From Providencia rettgeri (lineage in GTDB: Bacteria; Pseudomonadota; Gammaproteobacteria; Enterobacterales; Enterobacteriaceae), in assembly GCF_001874625.1 (NCBI RefSeq), contig NZ_CP017672.1, forward strand, positions 44,418 to 108,417: DNA of 64,000 nucleotides. Direction: 5' to 3'. Of this stretch, positions 54,951-64,000 are shown piece after piece (position 1 is the first letter of the stretch; every line of letters starts with the position of its first letter). The notes under the pieces are model-generated. The model made no database searches. It worked only from the letters and a program-made list of their open reading frames with translations, and was not told where the DNA came from. A program made the translations under genes and the position numbers.

Positions 54951-55431
54951 TTTTATATTTTTCATGTTTTCACTATTCATTAGTTTTAATTCCATTTCAG
55001 ATACAAAAGTTATTAATTTGACAATTAATCAATCTACTTTGAAAGATGTGAATAAGCTATATGAAACTGAAAGGAAAGGAGACTTAGGATATAAACTTGA
55101 TCCTTCCAAAGTACCAATACAAGATGTTGTTGAAGCAAGTGTTGTTATATATGAAGGAAAATTGAAAGTTGTAAGTTTTACATTTTACGATTCTAAGTAT
55201 TCTTACTTGAATGAGTTATTGAAATCAAAGTACAAGCTAATTAGCGAAGAGAATAATGTAGTCTCAAAGTTGACAACCTTTGAAAATAATGGCGATATGA
55301 TCTTCTTAAAAAGTAACGGAGGTAAGTATATAGAACTAATTTATGTAAACAAGGAATACAATATATTGGTTAATAAAAGTGTTAATAAAAGAAAAGAAAA
55401 AGAACGTGATAATGACTTTGGTCATTTATAA
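54919..55431 (+). CDS. Unknown exported protein at the traS/traT position
   Basis: The 170-aa protein (an ATG at 54925 is also possible) has an N-terminal hydrophobic signal or anchor (FIFFMFSLFISFNSIS) and a Lys/Asn-rich soluble part, visibly more AT-rich than its neighbours. It overlaps the traG end. Entry exclusion genes lie here in F, which makes exclusion a reasonable but unproven role. Confidence 0.65.
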   Translation: MSMTNIRIVINFIFFMFSLFISFNSISDTKVINLTINQSTLKDVNKLYETERKGDLGYKLDPSKVPIQDVVEASVVIYEGKLKVVSFTFYDSKYSYLNELLKSKYKLISEENNVVSKLTTFENNGDMIFLKSNGGKYIELIYVNKEYNILVNKSVNKRKEKERDNDFGHL

Positions 55432-55519
55432 TCCTAACGCACTTCGTTTGTTAACGATCTATTCCCCTAAATAATAAATTTTTCAGGGGAATAGACCGTC
55501 TCGTCTCAAGAGGTTTCCA

Positions 55520-55726
55520 ATGGCTGATGAAATTGATGTCTCTCAAGCTGAGAGCGATTTTTTGCTGTCTCTAAGATTGAGTCAACGTGCTCAATATCAG
55601 GGGCAGAGTGCAAAAGTGTGTGTTGAGTGCGGTGATAATATCCCGCTTGCTCGTCGAATCGCGTTACCAGGCGTTCAGCACTGTGTGGGGTGTGTCGAGC
55701 GCCAAGAGTTGTTCCGCTCCAGATAA
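55520..55726 (+). CDS. traR: TraR/DksA-family zinc-finger protein
   Basis: The 68-aa protein has a DksA-type four-cysteine zinc finger (CVECGDNIPLARRIALPG, then CVGCVERQE) and a short acidic N-terminal helix. F TraR binds RNA polymerase and mimics DksA plus ppGpp. Its place here, between traG and traD, differs from F. Confidence 0.9.
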   Translation: MADEIDVSQAESDFLLSLRLSQRAQYQGQSAKVCVECGDNIPLARRIALPGVQHCVGCVERQELFRSR

Positions 55727-55782
55727 TTATTCTCCACATAAATATCATCGAATTTTTTCTTAAAATCTTTATTGAGGTTACA

Positions 55783-56172
55783 ATGAAAAAAACAATCCGT
55801 AATAAAGCGGTGTTCGCTTTATCGTTACTATTTTTGTCAAATATCACCTATTCATCAGAAGAAAAGAATAAACTTGATGAAGTTATGCTTTATTTTACAT
55901 TATCTCAATGCAGTGAGTATGTGATTGGTACTCAATATCCCGATAGAACGCTTGAAGAAAATATAACGACTTATTTGGATTACCTAAGAATAGACAAAAA
56001 GGATATTACGCTTCTCTCACAAGAAATCATTAAATTTAAAGACACCTTACCCACATTAGGCCTTGTATTATTCAACAATAATGCAAATAGAGATAAGGAC
56101 GTATCCTTTTGTGCAATAGCCTCATCGCATTATATTGAACAGCTAAAAAATAAATTGGGATTAACAAAATAA
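55783..56172 (+). CDS. Unknown exported protein
   Basis: The 129-aa protein has a signal peptide (AVFALSLLFLSNITYSSE) and two cysteines (LSQCSEYV, SFCAIASSH). No family recognised. It is AT-rich compared with the tra genes. It sits directly before traD, where accessory or exclusion genes are often found. Confidence 0.65.
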   Translation: MKKTIRNKAVFALSLLFLSNITYSSEEKNKLDEVMLYFTLSQCSEYVIGTQYPDRTLEENITTYLDYLRIDKKDITLLSQEIIKFKDTLPTLGLVLFNNNANRDKDVSFCAIASSHYIEQLKNKLGLTK

Positions 56173-56234
56173 GTTTTCTTCCATCTCCAGCTTTAAATTC
56201 TATCCTTTTCCTTATTAATTAGAGTGATTTCATT

Positions 56235-58463
56235 ATGAGTTCTACCAAGCATATTACGCAGGGTGGACAAGTCTTTAGCTATATGCTCGGCATGTTCATG
56301 CAAGTGAATAAGCGAATATCTTTTTGGCTTATTCTGGTTTTCTTGATCATCTTTCCGGTCATTTTTTATTTTAAAGTGCCGCTGCAAGAAATTAAAAATG
56401 GCGGATTATATTGGTGGTTATATTTAACCGCAGGCGGTGAAAAAGCCTTATATCGCGTGGCACCAATTTATGAAGTGGATTTTGATGGTCAACTTTATCA
56501 GTTTACGTCTGATGCGATATTAAAAGATGACTACATGATCTATGCCGGTAATATCGTGCTACAAGAATTGGGATTATCCTTATTATGGGCGTGCATTATC
56601 GTCATTGTGCTATTTTTTGTCATCTACCGTGTCTTTCATGGCTTAGGTAAGCGCCAAGCGAATGATGATGTGATTGGTGGGCGTACACTCACGGAAGATA
56701 TTAAGCATGTTCGCAATATGCTGCATGCACGACGCGAAGCGTCGCCTATTACTTTTGACGGATTACCCTTGAAACTTAACAGTGAAGTGCAAAATATGCT
56801 AATGCACGGCACACCAGGGTCAGGGAAATCAAACACTATAAATAAGCTGCTAATTCAATTACGAAAGCGCGGTGACATGGTCATTGTCTTTGACAAAGGG
56901 TGTTCATTGGTCAAACGACATTATAACGAAAATATTGACAAACTTCTAAACCCACTTGATGAGCGTTGTGAAAATTGGGACTTATGGGGGGAATGTTTAA
57001 CCACGCCGGATTTTGACAGTGTGGCAAATACGCTTATTCCACAAAGTACCTCGGAAGATCCCTTTTGGACGGGATCTGCGCGAACCATTTTTACAACGGT
57101 TGCTGCCAAACTTGGTTCTGATGACCAGCGCAGCTATAACAAGTTATTACGCACCTTACTGGCCATTGATCTAAAGTCATTACGCGCGTATGTCGAGAAA
57201 ACTGAAGCCAGTAACTTGATGGAAGAAAAAGTCGAAAAAACCGCTATTTCTATCCGTGGGGTGCTGACCAACTACGTCAAAGCGTTACGCTACCTACAAG
57301 GGATTGAGCGTAATGGTAAACCGCCATTTGCTATTCAGGAATGGATGAAAAGTGTCAATGAACCGAAGCAGCGACAAGGTTGGTTATGGATCACCAGTAA
57401 TGCCCGTCAACATGAGTCGTTAAAACCGTTAATTTCCATGTGGTTAGCGCAAGCCGCGAATTGTCTATTGGAGATGGGGGAAAATCCTGAACGCCGAGTC
57501 TGGTTTATTTATGATGAATTAGCCTCACTGCACAAATTGCCGGAATTACCGCAAGTTTTATCTGAAGCCCGTAAGTTTGGTGGATGTTTTATTCTTGGGT
57601 TTCAAAATAAACCACAGCTTGACTACACCTACGGTCATGATTATGCCAACGCCATGATGGATTTACTGAATACCCGCTTCTTCTTTCGCTCTCCTGATGA
57701 AAGTGTGGCGAAGTGGGTACGTGACCAACTCGGGCAAACACGCAAAAAAGTGGCGAGTGAACAATACAGTTTTGGCCCTGAAACGGTACGTGATGGCGTG
57801 TCATTCAGTAAACAACAAGAGGATGTCGATTTAGTCAACTATTCTGACGTGCAATCGTTACCCGATTTGGATTGCTACATCACGCTGCCAGGCCAATACC
57901 CTGTTGTCAAAATCTCGATGCGCTATGAAAAAATCAAACCGATTGCGGCAGAATTTACGCCTCGACCGATTAATGACAGCTTAGACCAAGAAATTGAAGC
58001 TGAGATTAAATCCCGAATGCAAGAGGATGCGCTCCCCGCAGTGATGAATCAAATAATTGATAACCTGATTAGCGGCAAACCGATTGAAACACCCGTTGAT
58101 ACGGCACAAAACAATATCGCTCCGGAAGTGGCTCAGACACAACCACAGTCTATCGTTGAGCTCACATCGCAGTCAGTCACACAAAACTCCACGCCGATAA
58201 CAACGGAAACCGCAGCATCCGACCATCCACCGGAAACCCAAGGCGGGCAGGAGGTCATCATTGATAACGTCAAAGTGAACACCGAAACAGGGGAAGTTCT
58301 TGGACGCGTGATTGATGGAGAAGAAAATCCCTATGATCAATATGACAGTTACACACGCATGCGACAGGAAGAAAAGGAGATTTTGGATGATCCGCATACT
58401 AAAAATGTGAATTCTTCACCAGATTTAGATAGCGAATATGATAACGGTTGGGGGAAATGGTAA
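56235..58463 (+). CDS. traD: TraD coupling protein (type IV secretion ATPase)
   Basis: The 742-aa protein has two N-terminal membrane helices, Walker A MHGTPGSGKSNTINKLL (about residue 195) and Walker B WFIYDELASL. The acidic, Gln/Thr-rich C-terminal tail touches TraM. TraD pumps the relaxosome DNA through the channel. Its stop overlaps the traI start (TAATG). Confidence 0.95.
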   Translation: MSSTKHITQGGQVFSYMLGMFMQVNKRISFWLILVFLIIFPVIFYFKVPLQEIKNGGLYWWLYLTAGGEKALYRVAPIYEVDFDGQLYQFTSDAILKDDYMIYAGNIVLQELGLSLLWACIIVIVLFFVIYRVFHGLGKRQANDDVIGGRTLTEDIKHVRNMLHARREASPITFDGLPLKLNSEVQNMLMHGTPGSGKSNTINKLLIQLRKRGDMVIVFDKGCSLVKRHYNENIDKLLNPLDERCENWDLWGECLTTPDFDSVANTLIPQSTSEDPFWTGSARTIFTTVAAKLGSDDQRSYNKLLRTLLAIDLKSLRAYVEKTEASNLMEEKVEKTAISIRGVLTNYVKALRYLQGIERNGKPPFAIQEWMKSVNEPKQRQGWLWITSNARQHESLKPLISMWLAQAANCLLEMGENPERRVWFIYDELASLHKLPELPQVLSEARKFGGCFILGFQNKPQLDYTYGHDYANAMMDLLNTRFFFRSPDESVAKWVRDQLGQTRKKVASEQYSFGPETVRDGVSFSKQQEDVDLVNYSDVQSLPDLDCYITLPGQYPVVKISMRYEKIKPIAAEFTPRPINDSLDQEIEAEIKSRMQEDALPAVMNQIIDNLISGKPIETPVDTAQNNIAPEVAQTQPQSIVELTSQSVTQNSTPITTETAASDHPPETQGGQEVIIDNVKVNTETGEVLGRVIDGEENPYDQYDSYTRMRQEEKEILDDPHTKNVNSSPDLDSEYDNGWGKW

Positions 58464-61400
58464 TGCTGACTGTTGCACCGATTGCCAATAATGCGGCAAA
58501 TTATTATACCCATAAAGACAATTATTATTTCCTCGGTAACCTTGAAGCCCGTTGGATGGGCGAAGGCGCTAAATCACTCGGATTAGAGGGGGAAGTCACC
58601 AAAGAGCAACTTGGTGAAATTCTGGAAGGGCGTTTACCCAATGGCCAAAGTCTTGAGCGCATGGAAAATGGTAAAAACGTCCACCGCGAAGGGCAAGACT
58701 TAACGTTTTCGGCACCGAAAAGTGTTTCTGTATTAGGGCTAGTGCTAGGTGATAAGCGCATGATTGACGCGCACAATCATGCGGTCGAGGTTGCCCTGAA
58801 AGAGGTGGAGAGCCTCGCGTCAACGCGGGTGATGGTTGACGGCAAAACCTCGCTGGAAATGACCAAAAACTTGGTTATCGCCGCATTTAACCATGATACG
58901 TCCCGCGAGCACGACCCTTTAGTCCATACGCATGCCCTTGTGATGAACATGACCGAACACAATGGCGAGTGGCGCACGTTATCCAGTGATACACAGCAAA
59001 AAAGCGGCTTCAGTGAGGCGGTTTATGCATTGCAAGTGTCATTAGGGCAAATTTACCGCCATGCTTTACGAGAGCGAGTCGAAAGCTTTGGTATGCAAAC
59101 TCATGAAACGGGAAAAAATGGGTTATGGGAAATCGTGGGTGTGCCTGTTGTGCCTTTTTCGCAGCGACATTACCAAATCATGGATGCGGTGGGGCATGAA
59201 GCCTCACTCAAATCCCGTGATGTGGCTGCGCTTGATACTCGTCAAGCCAAAACAACCCCTGAAAAAAGTGAGTTGCTGACTGACTGGTTTGACCGCTTGG
59301 ATAAAAATGGCTTTGGTCCTGAAGAACGCAAAGCGTTTTACGCTGAAGCCGAGCAGCGTCTTGCCAAAGGGGAAGCCGGTTCGGCTTCACGGGAGATACC
59401 GCCCGATATTAGCCGGGCGGTGACGGATGCTATCGCGCTACTCAGTGATAAACAACTTAGCATGACCTACAGCCAAGTGTTGGCTAAAACCCTTGGGGGA
59501 TTGGAAGCCCGTGCGGGCATGATAGCGCAGGTACGTGAAGCGATTGATGTCGCGATTGAACAGCGTCAACTTATTCCACTGGATGAGAAAAAAGGGCTGT
59601 TTACCTCGTCCATTCATTTAATGGATGAGCTGAAGCTGCAACAAATCGCCACCGACATGAAGCAACATAACCGTACCGTCAGTTTTCAGGCGCGGACAGA
59701 AAACCTCAGCCCCGTGATGGAAAAAGTAGCCGATACCTTACCCAATATTGCGATTGTCGCCAGTCAAGGACTCGGTAAAGCACAACGAGACGGGGTATTA
59801 GACGGTGTCACGATGGCACAATCACAAGGGCGTGACGTAGCGGTGATGACCCTTGATACAACCAGTCGTCAAGCCTTTACCAATGATACGCGTTTTGCAA
59901 CTGTGCCGAAAATGACTTTGGGTGATGGCCAACCGCTTAAACCCAACAGTACCTTGGTGGTTGCCAATGCCGAAAAACTGTCATTGAAATCGGCTTTATC
60001 TCTACTGGAAAGTGCGCAATCTGCCAATGTGCAAGTGCTCATGATGGACAGTGGCGGGCGCAAAGGCACGGGGAACGTGTTGGCCACCTTGCAAGATGCG
60101 GGGGGGCCACGTTTTCAAGGCGAGGCTTCCGCTGTCTTAACGGTGAAAACGGCACACATTCCCGATAAAAATCATCGTTATGCGGCACTGGCGGCGGATT
60201 ATGCACGACTGCACAGCGACATGAAACCCGTGGTTGCGCAGGTCAGTGGCGTTCGGGAACAAAAAATCGTGACCGATACCATTCGCCAAACGCTCACCGA
60301 GCGCGGGATGCTCAGTGAAAAAACGGTGACGGTGACACAGCTCAAACCCGTATGGCTCGACAGCCATTCGCGCAAGCAAATCGACAGTTACCGTGAAGGC
60401 ATGGTGATGGAGTGTTGGAATGCGGACAAAAAGAGATTGAGCGTTTTACCATTGACCGTGTCACACCTGAAACCCGTTCCGTCACCTTGCTTGACAGTCA
60501 AGGGCAAAAACAGGTGATGAAACCCCAGCAATTCAATGGTCAGTGGAGTGCGTATCAGCGCCAAACGATGGACATTGCTCAAGGTGAGCAGTTAACGATA
60601 TTGGCGAAGCAAAACAAACTCTCTGCACGTGACAGGGTCACGGTAACTGGGTTTATGCCAAATGCGATTATGGTTAACTTTAATGGCAAAACCCATCGGA
60701 TTGATGTGCGAGACGGTGTCAAAGCCGATTACGGCTATGTTACCGCGCCAGGGCAGCAGGCTAACGATACGGGTACAGTGTTGTTGGCCGCGTCAGCACG
60801 TGATACACAGCCCACTTTACTTAATACGGCTGCATGCAGTGGTGAACATATTACCGTGTATACGCCCCTAGATAAGATGGAAACAGAGCGTCGTTTATCG
60901 CGTTCGCCTGTCTATCAGCAAGCACTACTGTTAGCGGGGGTTGAAGGATTGTATGGCAAAGCCATTGAACAAGCGGCCGATAAAGCCACGGAAGCGTTAT
61001 TGTCTAAGCCCGAAAAAGCCCTGCAACAAGGCATGACATTAGCGCAAGAGAGTCAGGTTTTTTTCTCGCGCATCGATGCAATTGCCAAAGCGTTACCATT
61101 ACACAACTCGCTGGACAGTCAATCGCTGGGGAAAGCCTTTGACCGCTTAGTCGCCCAAAAAGCCATTATCCCCGTGACCAGTGGTAAAGGAGCAGCCCAA
61201 CAACACTACGTGACGGCCAGTACCTGGGAGATGGAAAAGCAAATCTTGACCACCATTTTAGCGGGAAAAGGGACGCAAACCCCACTGATGGAGTCTGTAC
61301 CCGATGCCGTACTGGTGGGGTTAACGGAGGGGCAAAAGGCAGCGACCACATTGATTTTAACCACGCGTGACCAATTTGTTGGTATACAAGGCTATGCAGG

Positions 61401-63588
61401 GGTGGGGAAAACGACCCAGCTGAAGGCTGTTCTTAAGGCGCTGGACACACTCCCTGCAGCGCAGCGGCCGGAAGTCATAGGCCTTGCGCCCACGCACAGA
61501 GCCGTCGGGGAAATGGCGGCAGTGGGGGTGAAATCACAAACTTTGCATGCCTTTTTGATGGATGCCAATCAACGCCAACAGCAAGGGGAGGTACTGGATT
61601 TTAAAAACACCCTGTTTTTAGTGGATGAAGGGTCGATGGTCGGTAACAAAATTATGACTGAAGTGTTAGACGTGATTGGGCGCGGTGGCGGGCGAGCGCC
61701 AATTTCAGGGGATAGGGCGCAGTTATTGTCGGTGGACAGTGGTGACCCATTTTCCCTCGCGCAAGACCGTTCAGCGCTGACGACTGCGGTTGTGAACGAA
61801 ATTGTGCGGCAAAGACCCGAGCTTCGTCCTGCCATTGAAGCTATCATCGCGGGTCAAGTTCAAACGGCTATGGATACAATGAATCGCGTGGCGCCGGATG
61901 TGGTTCCCCGTCGAGCGGGAGCGGAACTGCCTGAACAGTCGGTGATAAATTCAGGCGACAAGGTCATCACGCATATTCTCGATGATTATCGTGGGCGAAC
62001 GCCTGAAGCCCAAAAAGAGACGCTGATTGTGGCACAAACCAACCGTGATAAAGATGAACTTAATCGCGGTATTCATCAAATCTTAGTCGAGCAAGAGCAA
62101 TTACAAGGGGGGAAAGACGTCCCGATATTGGTGCGTGAGAGTACGCGCACAGAGGCCTTGCTATCAACAGCGGGGATGGCGGCACATGCGGGTAAAATTG
62201 CCCTCATTCAAGAGCAGTACTATCGAATTGAAGTGACCCGTGAGGGGGTAAATGACGGGGTTGTGACGCTGGTTGATGAACAAGGGAAAGGGCATTTACT
62301 CTCAGCCTTTGAAAGTAGCTTGCGAGATATCGGTATTTACCGCCAAGAAACCCGCCATATCGCAGCCGGTGAAAAAATCAATTTTACCCGTACAGACAAA
62401 GAGCGTGGGCGCGTGATGAACAGTGATTGGACGGTCAGTGAGATTAGTGAAAACGGGCAAATCACTCTTACTAAGGGCGACGAATCTCGCGTACTTAATC
62501 CGAATAGCGAATTGACAGACCAACATCTGGATTACGGCTATGCGGGCACGGCATACAAAGCCCAAGGAGCAAGTAGTCTGTATGTGATTGTCCTCGGTGG
62601 TGTCGAATCAGGACGACGTATGCTGGCCACTTTGCGTGATGCGTATGTGGCTTTATCTCGTACTAAAGCGCATGTCCAAACCTACAGTGATGACTTGGAT
62701 AAATGGACAAAAGCCATCGAAAATCCAGGAAACCGGCAGACTGCGCACGACGTGTTGTTAGCTGAACAAGACCGTGCCGCCAAAGTCGGTAATCAATTGT
62801 TTAACCATGCGAAACCCCTTAATGAGACGGCGGTAGGTCGAGCTTTAAGCCGTCAAATAGGGTTGGGCGAGTTACACGAAGGAAAGTTTGTTTACCCGTC
62901 CACCAAGCATCCCGAACCGCATGTGGCGTGGCCTGTGTTTGATGAACACGGCAAGTCTCAAGGTGCGATGCTGCAATCCATTGAACTTGAAGGCGATAGA
63001 TTACAAGGGCTTCGCGCTGAAGGGCGTTTACTGGGGAGTGAACAGGCGCAATTTATTGTTGTGAAACCCAGTCAAAACGGGCACACCGTGATTGTGAACA
63101 GTCTAGAGTCCGCCTTTGAGACGATGGCCCAGCAACCTGAACAGGGCGTGGTGGTGCAACTCAATCACGATGAACGTTTACACACGGCCATGATTGAAAA
63201 AATCACGCAGGGGGAAGTGGATAACGCCTATGCGAATCCGAATGCCGCGCAAACCGATAAAGCGGACAGTGACCCGAAAAATCTGCAAACCCCGGAGGAG
63301 CAGGCGATTGATAAAGCCTTAAAAGGGGCTGAAGCGGCCTTGCGTCAGCAAGCAGACAGCGACACCAAGGCACCTGAGCTCAACGAGGACGAGCTGCGGC
63401 AGGTGATGGCACAAGAGCGTGATAGCTTGCTGAAAGGGGAGCATGACTTAATGGAGGCGAAAGAGCGAGTCATTGAAAAGGCTGTTCAGTTTGAGCGTGA
63501 ACATCAGCAGCAACAACGGGACGTCTTGCGTCAGCAAGAACGTGAAATGGTGATGGAAAAATCCCGTGACCGTGAGTTTGGTGATTAA
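58463..63588 (+). pseudogene. traI: TraI relaxase/helicase, split by a one-base frameshift
   Basis: The first frame, 58463-60517, carries the relaxase: tyrosines in NNAANYYTHKDNYYFLG, the three-His site HDPLVHTHALVMN, and the first helicase-like domain. The second frame, usable from about 60430 to 63588, carries the active helicase (Walker A YAGVGKTTQL, LVDEGSMV). The break is a run of five A at 60428-60432; a sixth A would restore GMVMECWNADKKEIERFTID and one protein of about 1,708 aa, close to F TraI. It is either a sequencing error or a true relaxase-helicase split. Confidence 0.92.
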
Positions 63589-63951
63589 GTTTCTGTTATT
63601 TCTGTTTTAACCCGCATTGTCGGCGATTTCCGCCAGTTTCATTTAGTTTTCTCTCGCGTCGAACCTCAAGTTTTATCACAAATTTTGTGAATAAATCGCG
63701 CCTTTATCGTGAAGGCGTTGCTTGCTTGAATGCGCATAGAGTGCTAAATTAGCCGACAATTGATGTGAATTTTGTGGCTGCCACGCCGAAAGGTGGCAAG
63801 TGATGGGATGTAACACACGAAATGTGCTGTGAACCCAAATAGAAAACCCCTGTAATCTTCTTCATTCTTGGCGGAGCGAAAAGATTATCAGGGGTCATCA
63901 GAGCAATTCCGCTAGGGGTAATGTTGAACTCCTAGCGGGGAGTATAGAATT
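63589..63951. promoter_or_regulatory. Gene-free region between traI and the next gene
   Basis: There is no frame of note. It contains three hairpins: GCCAC..GTGGC near 63780, a 13-bp stem with one bulge at 63847-63894, and CCGCTAGG..CCTAGCGG at 63909-63938. The last precedes the ribosome site (GGGGAG) of the partial gene. Confidence 0.6.
63847..63900 (-). ncRNA. Candidate CopA/RNAI-type antisense RNA of replication control
   Basis: A long stem (CCCCTG-AATCTT arm, 63847-63859, paired with 63881-63894) carries a 21-nt loop holding TTGGCG (63868-63873), the loop hexamer shared by CopT/RNAI targets of IncFII, IncI and related replicons. On the minus strand the stem is followed by TTTTC, a possible terminator of the antisense RNA. 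Position before a gene start fits rep mRNA control. Confidence 0.5.
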
Positions 63952-64000
63952 ATGCGTAAAAAAATACAACTCCTTCCGTACAACATAAGTGCGGAGAAGC
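63952..64000 (+). CDS. Start of a gene running off the right edge, possibly the replication initiator
   Basis: Sixteen codons are visible (MRKKIQLLPYNISAEK), after GGGGAG. The antisense-type hairpin upstream and the position past traI suggest RepA or its leader peptide. Sequence alone is too short to decide. Confidence 0.45.
   Translation, partial: MRKKIQLLPYNISAEK

Noticed and set aside
58361..58371. CGCATGCG inside traD as a fifth parS-like site
   Set aside because: Only the central eight bases match; the flanking ATTT/AAAT arms are absent.
60412..60517. Programmed frameshifting in traI
   Set aside because: The A5 run followed by G lacks a proper slippery heptamer in register; deletion of one base or a sequencing error is simpler.

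Overview
The window reads as part of a large conjugative plasmid of a Morganellaceae-type enterobacterium (Providencia/Proteus/Morganella). This is inferred from the moderate-to-low GC, F-like backbone and the style of its accessory genes, and the host itself is not shown. No rRNA, tRNA or CRISPR was seen.

Layout. (1) 1-2.2 kb: a SulP anion transporter, a broken arsC and one end of a Tn3-family element. (2) 2.2-11.2 kb: a GC-rich resistance block, the complete inside of Tn125. It holds a truncated acyltransferase gene, an IS91/ISCR27-like element, groEL, groES, cutA, a chimeric dsbD, trpF, bleMBL and blaNDM-1. It is flanked by the two halves of a single ISAba125. Each half abuts a 42-bp GGGG-tipped inverted repeat, with the same 5-bp sequence ATAAA at both junctions. 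(3) 11.2-16.4 kb: serine recombinases (one dead), a parDE toxin-antitoxin pair with a damaged duplicate, a DSMAK repeat protein and an IS3-family element. (4) 16.6-20.9 kb: an AT-rich segment with a nuclease-like protein and a parA-parB-orf-orf operon carrying four copies of a 16-bp palindrome, probably the centromere. (5) 20.9-22.7 kb: a LexA-controlled umuDC-type mutagenesis operon. (6) 22.7-31.5 kb: the conjugative leading region, with a ParB-like protein, psiA, an orphan methylase-like protein, an ArdB/KlcA antirestriction protein and an LPD29-like protein. It forms three blocks, each headed by a copy of the same structured repeat. (7) 32.0-32.5 kb: oriT with an F-type nic sequence. (8) 32.5-63.6 kb: an F-like transfer region (traM, J, Y, A, L, E, K, B, V, C, trbI, W, U, trbC, N, F, trbB, H, G, D, I) with an RfaH/NusG-like antiterminator and several small unknown genes. 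traI is split by a single-base frameshift. (9) 63.6-64 kb: an antisense-RNA-type replication control hairpin with a TTGGCG loop ahead of a gene that runs off the window.

How it works together. The nic site lies on the minus strand, so the leading region (23-31.5 kb) enters the recipient first and the tra genes last. All leading genes are coded so that the transferred strand is their template. The repeats ahead of each block would therefore suit early transcription from single-stranded DNA, giving SOS inhibition (psiA) and antirestriction (ardB/klcA) on arrival. Most striking is the junction structure around Tn125. It fits capture of a circular one-ISAba125 form of Tn125 by Tn3-type replicon fusion.
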